Shown here one piece after another: positions 43,690 to 50,584 of a stretch of DNA of 64,000 nt (position 1 is the first letter of the stretch; each line of letters begins with the position of its first letter). Source of the stretch: Oscillospiraceae bacterium (GTDB taxonomy: Bacteria; Bacillota; Clostridia; Oscillospirales; Acutalibacteraceae); assembly GCA_031271865.1 (NCBI GenBank), contig JAISUW010000012.1:28657-92656 (forward strand), given 5' to 3'. Made by a program: the position numbers and the translations under genes. A model generated the notes under the pieces. It was not told where the DNA came from, searched no databases, and saw only the letters and a program-made list of their open reading frames with translations.

Positions 43690-46200
43690 ATGTCCAAAGC
43701 CAAGCGTGGGAACCGTAAAAAGCACCCGATCCGTAAAGTCGTCGCCTTAGGGCTGACGCTCGTATTATTATTGTTCATTGGCTACCAATTGGTTCCGGTT
43801 GTGCAGAATCTGTCCGTCGTGCGCAGCTTCCGATTCGCTACTGAAACCCCGGAAGCGGTAGCCGCCCGCGCCGAAGCAGCGAAGGTCGCCGAAGCAATTT
43901 CGGACGAGGGCATTGTTCTGTTGGAGAATGACGGTCTCTTGCCCTTACAGGAGAAGAAGCTGAATGTTTTCGGAGCGGCCTCTTTCACGATTCGTTACGG
44001 CGGCAGCGGTGCAGGGGCATCCAATGCAGTCGGTGCCATCGATCTCTATCAAGGACTGACGCAGGCCGGCATCGCGTATAACGAAGACCTCCATAACATA
44101 ACCGCACCCCATGCTGAGGAAGGCGCGGGGGGCAGTCTGTTCTCTGTCGCCAAGCAGATGCTCTTGGGTAAAGAAACGGAAGAGCCGGACGACAGCTACC
44201 TCACGCAAGAAGTCCTCAAAGATGCCGCCGCCTATGCCGACACAGCACTCATCGTATTCTCCTCTTCCGCTGTGGAGGCTTCCGACGCCCTGCCGGAAGA
44301 GTTACAGCTTTCCGAAGCCAAGCGGCAACTCCTCGCGAAAGTCTGCGGCGCACAAGAGAATGTCATCCTCGTCATCAATGCCGGCAATCCAATGGAATTG
44401 GGTTTTATTAAAGAGTACCCGCAGATAAAAGCAGTACTTTGGATGGGGACGCCCGGCCCCTACGGTTGCCGCTCTTTGGGTAAGATTCTTGCCGGGGAAG
44501 TGAATCCCTCCGGGCATTTGACGGATACTTGGGCATATGACATCACCTCTGCCCCCGCAGCGGAGAACTTCGGTGACTATGACTATACCAACATTAAAGG
44601 TATGGCTCTCATGGAATATGAGGAGGGCATCTATGTCGGCTATCGCTATTATGAAACCCGTTATGCTGACGATTTCGAAGGCTATACTGCCGCTGTGCAG
44701 TATCCCTTTGGGTATGGTTTGAGTTATACTTCTTTTGGTTTTTACGATTTTACCGCAACCATAGAGGGAACGGCTGTGAAGACATCGGTCACTGTGACAA
44801 ATACCGGTAAAGTCCCGGGCAAAGCCGTCCCCCAGATTTATTTCTCTGCACCTTGGACGCAAGATCAACCGGAGAAATCTGCAATTGTATTGGCGGCTTA
44901 TACAAAAACCAAAACGCTGTCCCCCGGTGAAAGCGAAACGATTTACATGGAGTATCCGGTTCGGAATATGGCATCTTGGGACACGAATGCCGGTGCATAT
45001 GCTTTGGATGGCGGCGAATACGTGGTATATTGCCGTGAGAACATTCATTCGGTTGCCCGTAACGGCTGCGCCAAGGCGCTCCGAATCGCCGAACAAGTAT
45101 ACACGGCAGACGAAACGACCGGCACCGCCCTGCAAAACCGCTTTGCCTATGCCGAGGACGGCTTGACATACCTCTCCCGTGCGGATTGGGAGGGCACCTA
45201 TCCGACCGACAGGGATGTTCACAACACCGCCTCGGCGAAACTTCTTGCCGCACATGAAGAAGAACCGGCAGTTTCTGACGAAGCCGTGCCGGCAACGGGA
45301 GCCGACAACGGTCTCAAGCTCGCCGATATGAAAAGCCTCGCTTACGATGACCCGCAGTGGGAGCCGTTCCTTGACCAATTCACCGTCAAAGAAATGCAGA
45401 GCATTGTTTCGCAGGGTGCCTACAGGGTGAACCCTGTTGCACGTCTGGGCTTGGCGCAGGAGATCATGCTGGACGGTCCCGCCGGATTCTCCTCTATGCT
45501 GACCTCTCTCAATGCCGCCGCTTACCCGACGGAGATTGTGGTAGCCTCTACATGGAACGACAAACTGGCGCAGCAGCTGGGCGAAGCTGTCGGAACGGAA
45601 GCGAACGCCTATGGTGTTTCCGTTTGGTATGCACCCGGAATGAACCTCCACCGCACGGCAAGGGGCGGACGCAACTTTGAGTATTTCTCCGAGGATCCGT
45701 TGCTTTCGGGGAAAATGGCTGCGGCAATGGTTCGCGGCGCGCAGTCCAAACATCTCATTGTGACTGTCAAGCACTTCGTACTCAATGAGCAGGAGGTCAA
45801 TGCCCGCAGCGGTATCTTTGAGTGGGTCAGCGAGCAAGCCCTGCGCGAATTGTATCTGCGCCCCTTTGAGATTGCCGTCAAAGAAGCTGCGCCCACCGGT
45901 GTGATGTCCAGCTTTATCCACATCGGGCACAAGTGGTCCGGCGGCAATCCGGAATTGCTTACAGATGTTCTGCGCGGGGAATGGGGTTTTTGCGGCTTTG
46001 TGACAAGCGATGCCGCCCTACGCAGCTACATGGATGTGAACAAGATGCTCCATGCCGGCAATGACTTACTCCTCGATGCCCTCGCCACCCGCGCCGACGC
46101 CGCCTACTGGAAGCAATTGCTGAAAGACGACGAAGCCGGGACGGTCGCCGGTTTGCGCCAAGCTGTTCACAATGTCTGCTATGCCTTGGCGAATCGGTGA
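43690..46200 (+). CDS. Membrane-anchored GH3 glycosidase with swapped domain order
   Basis: 836 residues. An N-terminal anchor (about 17-35) is followed by what is normally the C-terminal GH3 domain (about 55-310; ISDEGIVLLENDGLLPL, NPSGHLTDTWA). Next comes a fibronectin-III-like domain (PFGYGLSYTSF, about 338-460). The TIM-barrel catalytic domain comes last (about 535-830; MLDGPAGFSS, YAPGMNLHRTARGGRNFEYFSEDP, VKHFVLNEQE). The nucleophile aspartate is in GFVTSDAA, where the usual following tryptophan is alanine. Permuted GH3 enzymes are known from some rumen Firmicutes. Likely a beta-glycosidase facing outward. Confidence 0.9.
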   Translation: MSKAKRGNRKKHPIRKVVALGLTLVLLLFIGYQLVPVVQNLSVVRSFRFATETPEAVAARAEAAKVAEAISDEGIVLLENDGLLPLQEKKLNVFGAASFTIRYGGSGAGASNAVGAIDLYQGLTQAGIAYNEDLHNITAPHAEEGAGGSLFSVAKQMLLGKETEEPDDSYLTQEVLKDAAAYADTALIVFSSSAVEASDALPEELQLSEAKRQLLAKVCGAQENVILVINAGNPMELGFIKEYPQIKAVLWMGTPGPYGCRSLGKILAGEVNPSGHLTDTWAYDITSAPAAENFGDYDYTNIKGMALMEYEEGIYVGYRYYETRYADDFEGYTAAVQYPFGYGLSYTSFGFYDFTATIEGTAVKTSVTVTNTGKVPGKAVPQIYFSAPWTQDQPEKSAIVLAAYTKTKTLSPGESETIYMEYPVRNMASWDTNAGAYALDGGEYVVYCRENIHSVARNGCAKALRIAEQVYTADETTGTALQNRFAYAEDGLTYLSRADWEGTYPTDRDVHNTASAKLLAAHEEEPAVSDEAVPATGADNGLKLADMKSLAYDDPQWEPFLDQFTVKEMQSIVSQGAYRVNPVARLGLAQEIMLDGPAGFSSMLTSLNAAAYPTEIVVASTWNDKLAQQLGEAVGTEANAYGVSVWYAPGMNLHRTARGGRNFEYFSEDPLLSGKMAAAMVRGAQSKHLIVTVKHFVLNEQEVNARSGIFEWVSEQALRELYLRPFEIAVKEAAPTGVMSSFIHIGHKWSGGNPELLTDVLRGEWGFCGFVTSDAALRSYMDVNKMLHAGNDLLLDALATRADAAYWKQLLKDDEAGTVAGLRQAVHNVCYALANR

Positions 46201-46358
46201 AAATACCGCACCGAAAAAACAGAGGCAGTCAGACTGCCCGCCGCCCAAAAAACAACAGTAAAAGCCGCCAAAACCACCCAAAGTAGCCATGAAATTGCCA
46301 TTTTGACGATAATATGAACTTATATCGGAAGAATTTTTGTCATTTTGTAAAAATCTTC

Positions 46359-46387
46359 TTGACAACCCGCATAGAATGTGCTAAAAT
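46359..46387 (+). promoter_or_regulatory. Promoter of the large surface protein gene
   Basis: TTGACA (46359-46364), 17-bp spacer, TAAAAT (46382-46387), about 75 bases before ATG 46462. The rest of 46201-46461 shows only a short GGCAGTC/GACTGCC palindrome. Confidence 0.78.
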
Positions 46388-46461
46388 GATTTATGTAAAG
46401 GTATAGCGACCCTTTGCACTACGATGCATTGGATTGCCCAAATCTGAAGGGAGAAGTTACT

Positions 46462-48414
46462 ATGAAAACCCGCAAAACCACCACTGCCGCCAAGAGCTTC
46501 AAGAGGCTGTTGGCAGCACTTCTCGCAGTAATGCTGACCTGCGGCGGCATATCCATGGGAGGGAGTGCCGCACCCCTGCCTTCGACGGTCAACCTCAGCA
46601 GCGTGTACGTGCTGGAAATCGGTGAGCCGTACACACCGGACACAGCAATCCCCGCCAACGGCGCGCTCTATGTGAAGTATACGCCTGAAGATACCGCTTA
46701 TTACAGCATCTCTACGGATGACCCTGTGGGTTTCTCCGGTATGTATGACACAGTCGGTTATCTCTACAACTTCCAAGGCGATAAGGCCATCTGGGCGGAG
46801 CCTATCGTAACCGATTACGACTCCAATCGCGGAAGGCACTTCAAAATCACGAAGCTGCTGGAAGCCGGTGTCACCTATGTCGTAGCCGTCAAGTTTGAGT
46901 CGTCCTCCACCACCGGGAAAGTCGTTGTCACTCTTGAGAAAGTCGGCGATGCCGACACAGGACCGAACTCCAATGTGAACCTGAACAAAGACAATGTCCA
47001 GCCTGAATATGCCACCGCCTCCGCTATTGCTTTGGATACAGCGGTGGCACCGTGGGTCGGTCTCGCCGGACAAACTATGTATTACTACTTCAAAGCCGCG
47101 ACCGGCGGTACTTACAGTTGGATTTACGAAGGGGAAACGGATGCCATCGGCGCGTTCTATACAAGCAGCGGCGCGCGTCTTTCCGCCTCCGACAAAGCGG
47201 ACGGTTTCTATGCGACAGAGGAATTGTCTGCAGGCTTAACCTATTATCTGGGCGTGTATCTGAAAGACAGTGCAGCTACTGCCGAACCCCTCGAAGCCAC
47301 ACTCCATTTGATGACCGATAACGAAATCGCAGAGAAGGCAGCTGCCGATTCCCTCGCAGGCTATACAGCCGCCGCTGATGCACTGGTCGCGGACTATAAA
47401 GCCATCGCCGCCGTTCATGCGGATTCCGCCGCGTATCTCGCGGATGTCGCAATCGCTGCAGCCGCCGCTGTCACCAATGCCGACAGCCTGACTGACTTGG
47501 ATGCCGCCCTTGCCGGTTTGGTTCTGGAGTATTTCTCCGTAGAAGAGCAAGTAACCGCCGCCGAGCAGCTTCTCGAAGCGAAAGAAGAGGATGCGGACAA
47601 TGCCATTGCCGCCTATGCCGCTGAAAATGTCATCACCGTTGCCGAAGCAGAGGCCGGTACGCTACCGGAGTACATCCAAACCGAGCAAGCCCTTGCCGCC
47701 GCCGCCGCCGATGTCCTCGCCGCCGCCGAACTCGCCCTTGCCCAAGCCACCCACATCCACACCTACGGCGATTGGGTGGTTGATACCGCAGCGACGCACG
47801 GAACCGTCGGTTCCCGCCACAAGACGTGCACATTGGCGGAAGATGCTGTCTGTGTCGGCACAGATGCCAATGGCGATGACCAGACCGTCACCGAAGAAAT
47901 TGCCAAAACACCCGACCACACGTTCGGCGCTTGGACTGTCACCACTGCCGCTACCCATGCCGCCGTCGGGATTGAAACCCGCACCTGCACCGTCGCCGGC
48001 TGCACATTTGCCAACCCCTCCGAGACCCGCGAAATTCCGAAGCTGACGACACACGAGTATGGTGACTGGACCATCACCACCCCCCACACCTGCACCGCCG
48101 AAGCGATTTACAGCCGCATCTGCCCCGTAGACGGCGCCATCGCCGAGAGCCGGAGTGCCACCGATGTCGGCCGCACCTATGCCGCCTCTGCCGAAGGCCG
48201 TCCGATGGGTCACGACTTCAGCGTGTTCGTAGAAACCGTTGCCCCCACATCCGATGCGGAAGGCTATGACGTATACAAATGCTCCCGCTGTGATGTGACG
48301 GAAAACAGAAACGCTACGCCGAAGGTCATCTTCACAACCAAATACGAAGCCAACTTCTGGAACTGGGTTCTGTTCTTCGTCTGCTTCGGCTGGATTTGGA
48401 TGTGGTTCATTTAA
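46462..48414 (+). CDS. Large secreted surface protein with C-terminal membrane segment
   Basis: 650 residues. The signal peptide spans about 1-36 (KSFKRLLAALLAVMLTCGG). Residues 40-300 hold beta-rich modules. Residues about 300-430 are an alanine-rich helical region, perhaps FIVAR-like. Then come Cys-containing modules with repeated motifs HTYGDWVVDTAATH, HTFGAWTVTTAATH, HEYGDWTITTPHTC and HDFSVFVETVAPT, each followed by a CxxC-like pair. It ends in an aromatic segment (NFWNWVLFFVCFGWIWMWF). ATG 46462 has AGGGAGAAG upstream. Ligand and role unknown. Confidence 0.8.
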   Translation: MKTRKTTTAAKSFKRLLAALLAVMLTCGGISMGGSAAPLPSTVNLSSVYVLEIGEPYTPDTAIPANGALYVKYTPEDTAYYSISTDDPVGFSGMYDTVGYLYNFQGDKAIWAEPIVTDYDSNRGRHFKITKLLEAGVTYVVAVKFESSSTTGKVVVTLEKVGDADTGPNSNVNLNKDNVQPEYATASAIALDTAVAPWVGLAGQTMYYYFKAATGGTYSWIYEGETDAIGAFYTSSGARLSASDKADGFYATEELSAGLTYYLGVYLKDSAATAEPLEATLHLMTDNEIAEKAAADSLAGYTAAADALVADYKAIAAVHADSAAYLADVAIAAAAAVTNADSLTDLDAALAGLVLEYFSVEEQVTAAEQLLEAKEEDADNAIAAYAAENVITVAEAEAGTLPEYIQTEQALAAAAADVLAAAELALAQATHIHTYGDWVVDTAATHGTVGSRHKTCTLAEDAVCVGTDANGDDQTVTEEIAKTPDHTFGAWTVTTAATHAAVGIETRTCTVAGCTFANPSETREIPKLTTHEYGDWTITTPHTCTAEAIYSRICPVDGAIAESRSATDVGRTYAASAEGRPMGHDFSVFVETVAPTSDAEGYDVYKCSRCDVTENRNATPKVIFTTKYEANFWNWVLFFVCFGWIWMWFI

Positions 48415-48450
48415 GTCTTTCGCTCCGGCTGACCTAACCTGAGATACAGT

Positions 48451-48485
48451 TACCGCCTATCCTAAGGATGGGCGGTACACGTTTT
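48451..48485 (+). terminator. Terminator hairpin after the surface protein gene
   Basis: A 12-bp stem TACCGCCTATCC / GGATGGGCGGTA (one T-G pair) with loop TAA, then CACGTTTTA. It lies between convergent genes and probably serves both. Confidence 0.65.
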
Positions 48486-48503
48486 ATCGGAATGCAGTTG
48501 GAA

Positions 48504-49328
48504 TCAAAAGGCCTCTACTGCCGATGGCTTGCGCTCACGCGGGTAGATATAGCCGTTGCAGGTGGGCATAGAGTTATAGACTTTCTCGACGGCAAGCGTA
48601 TAGACTGCGCCCTGCTTGCCTTTGAAGCTGCCTTTGACGAGCACGGATTCCATGCTCATATTGACGGCCATGCAGGCCACTTTGCTCCCGACAGGGATGG
48701 CTGCCAGCTCCGCACCGAATGGGATGCCGCTCATGATGATGTGCGAGGAGCCGCTGTGCGTAGCTTGAATCACGGGGAGAATCTGCGGGTTGCCGTCGCT
48801 GTCGAAATAAGAGAGGAACTTCAGGCACATCAAATCCGCGAACAGCTCACAGCTGATGCGCGACAGAGCCGGCACATCATACTTCCCGGCGATGGCAGCC
48901 GCCTTGCTCACCAAAGCCCCCGCCACAATCGAACCCATGGGAATGGGTTCCACGGCGGAAATCCCTTTCAGTGCCAGATACCAAACCGTATTAATCCCGA
49001 AGTAGGTGTTATAGCGGAAGAGCGGTTTGGAGTTATACATCTCAAACTCCGGACCGCCGGTCTCTTTGTGGGTATAGCGCGCATTGCCGCGCAGCCACTT
49101 CTTGTCGGCGGAGATAGCGACAAAGGCGCAATCCGGATTCAACGGCAGGAACTCCTTGGAGAGTCCCGTCATGAATTGCCCGAACGTCAGTTCTTTCTCT
49201 CCCAAGCCTTGCAGGGAGGAGAGGAACGTGATGTGCGGGTAACCGTCCGTACCTTTGACTGCCAGCAGGGCAATTTTGGCGTCCTGTGCTAAGAGAGCTT
49301 GTGCATCGTCGTTGATAGCCGTAAACAT
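48504..49328 (-). CDS. Pyridoxamine 5'-phosphate oxidase-like flavin-binding protein
   Basis: 274 residues. A split-barrel fold is suggested by IALLAVKGTDGYPHITFLSSLQG (about 18-40), the usual N-terminal FMN-binding strand pattern. A second barrel-like part follows (PILPVIQATHSGSSHIIMSG, KVACMAVNMSMESVLVKG). No standard PNPOx catalytic set was identified. ATG 49328 has AAGGAG eight bases upstream. A longer frame by 32 codons lacks a good SD. It lies 92 bases after the GRE activase gene and is likely the last gene of that operon. Confidence 0.75.
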   Translation of the reverse strand: MFTAINDDAQALLAQDAKIALLAVKGTDGYPHITFLSSLQGLGEKELTFGQFMTGLSKEFLPLNPDCAFVAISADKKWLRGNARYTHKETGGPEFEMYNSKPLFRYNTYFGINTVWYLALKGISAVEPIPMGSIVAGALVSKAAAIAGKYDVPALSRISCELFADLMCLKFLSYFDSDGNPQILPVIQATHSGSSHIIMSGIPFGAELAAIPVGSKVACMAVNMSMESVLVKGSFKGKQGAVYTLAVEKVYNSMPTCNGYIYPRERKPSAVEAF

Positions 49329-49420
49329 ACAGGAATCTCCTTCGGTTGCTTTATTTGAAAGCGCATAGAAAGCGCGTAAATCAGTACTGTTTGGAATGTG
49401 GCCGTAGGCAGATGAATCGC

Positions 49421-50368
49421 TCACGATGTACTGTCCGCTGTCCTTTGTGCGGCTCCTGTCCAGCGGATGTTCGGGCAGCAGTCGGTTTGCTCCGCCAATG
49501 CTACGAGTGCCTCCAGCATGGCTTTCTCCATGAGCGGTATACCCTCATACGCCCACGACAGTCCCAAGCTCTTGTATTTGGCACCGCAGAGGTTATTGAA
49601 AGCGCACAGTTCCCACCGTTCGACGGCACCCTCCGGCAGCGCGTTCAGGATGGCGGCAATCCCCGATATATTGGCGGCGGAGTCCGTGGCGCCCGGGATA
49701 ATCGGCGTGCGAATCCAGAGCCTCCCCCCTTTGACAGCCCATGCGGCAACGGTTTTCAGATTATCCAATATGACCGCATTGCTCACACCGGTCAATTCCT
49801 TATGCTCCACCGGGTCGGCAAGTTTTAGGTCATAGAGGACGAGGTCGGTATAGGCTAAGGCGCGTTCCAAGCGCGCCGCAGGCACAAATCCGCAGGTGTC
49901 GAGGGCAGTATGCACCCCGGCAAACTTCAGGATGCAAAGCAAATCTACCATGCCTTCCTGCATAAGGGCCTCTCCGCCGGAAAGGGTCACTCCGCCGTCT
50001 TTGCCCCAGTAGGCGCGGTCTTTTACCAGCTGCCGGGCAAGGGCTTTGACTTCCGTTTCGTGTCCCTTCCCCTCGTGCGCGCCGGCAGGGCATTCCTCAC
50101 AGCAAGCAAAGCAGCCGATGCACGCCGAAGACCGCTCCAAGCCGCCGGGCTTCAATTCAATTCCATGCAGCGGGCAGACTTTCACACACCCGGCGCAGCC
50201 GATGCACCGCGTACCGTGCCAGAGAACCTGCGGTTTGAAAGATATGCTCTCCGGATTATGGCACCAAGGGCAGTTGAGCGGGCAGCCTTTCAGGAAGGCA
50301 GTCGTACGCAAGCCCGGCCCATCCTCCGAACTCATGCGCTGAATGTCAAGCAATACGACTGAAGCCAC
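49421..50368 (-). CDS. Glycyl radical enzyme activating enzyme
   Basis: 315 residues, radical SAM. The SAM cluster motif CPLNCPWC (C29, C33, C36) is followed by a ferredoxin-like insert with two clusters: CIGCAGCVKVC (C55-C65) and CIGCFACCEEC (C83-C93). GGVTLSGGEAL follows. The two-cluster insert is typical of activases for GREs other than pyruvate formate-lyase, such as HPAD, BSS and glycerol dehydratase. GTG 50368 is the start. Its SD AGGAG lies in the last codons of the 53-residue gene upstream, so the two are translationally linked. Confidence 0.95.
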   Translation of the reverse strand: MASVVLLDIQRMSSEDGPGLRTTAFLKGCPLNCPWCHNPESISFKPQVLWHGTRCIGCAGCVKVCPLHGIELKPGGLERSSACIGCFACCEECPAGAHEGKGHETEVKALARQLVKDRAYWGKDGGVTLSGGEALMQEGMVDLLCILKFAGVHTALDTCGFVPAARLERALAYTDLVLYDLKLADPVEHKELTGVSNAVILDNLKTVAAWAVKGGRLWIRTPIIPGATDSAANISGIAAILNALPEGAVERWELCAFNNLCGAKYKSLGLSWAYEGIPLMEKAMLEALVALAEQTDCCPNIRWTGAAQRTADSTS

Positions 50369-50370
50369 GC

Positions 50371-50532
50371 TTACTCCTCACTTGTCCGGATGTCCGGGCA
50401 GGGGTCTTTCTCATCTGTTTCGCGGAAACGGTCATGGAGGAGGCACCAGAACTTGTTTTCGAACACATCAAACTCGCCGTAGATGCAATCCTCGCACTCG
50501 CGGTTAATAAAGAGGTCATAGGTATAGCCCAT
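50371..50532 (-). CDS. Small Cys-rich protein, candidate iron-sulfur subunit of the glycyl radical enzyme
   Basis: 53 residues from ATG 50532 to TAA 50371. It begins MGYTYDLFINRECEDC and ends PCPDIRTSEE. Four cysteines at 13, 16, 30 and 45 give CxxC-x13-C-x14-C. A CxxC-x13-C-x17-C arrangement binds one [4Fe-4S] cluster in the small subunit of 4-hydroxyphenylacetate decarboxylase, and BssB/BssC of benzylsuccinate synthase carry similar single-cluster folds (family knowledge). It sits between the GRE and activase genes, two bases before the latter. GGAGGC lies 13 bases upstream of ATG, rather far. Acidic, with no signal peptide. Confidence 0.8.
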   Translation of the reverse strand: MGYTYDLFINRECEDCIYGEFDVFENKFWCLLHDRFRETDEKDPCPDIRTSEE

Positions 50533-50566
50533 AGCAGGATTCTTTGCCTCCGTCGGTGCATTTTTT

Positions 50567-50581
50567 GTTACCGATTGTTAC
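50567..50581. repeat. GTTAC-type element, copy 4
   Basis: GTTACCGATTGTTAC with six T before it on the plus strand, between the GRE stop and the small gene. Compared with copies 1-3 the right arm is altered, so the palindrome is lost. The flanking T-run is kept. Confidence 0.45.
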
Positions 50582-50584
50582 TTA

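Noticed and set aside
44302..45930. 542-codon frame opposite the GH3 gene
   Set aside because: Long only because of high-GC codon bias. It has no SD or motifs, and the plus strand encodes a clear GH3.
50346..50561. 71-codon minus-strand frame beginning MHRRRQR
   Set aside because: It overlaps the activase gene and is basic and low in family features. The other frame (50371-50532) has ordered cysteines and exact spacing to the activase start.
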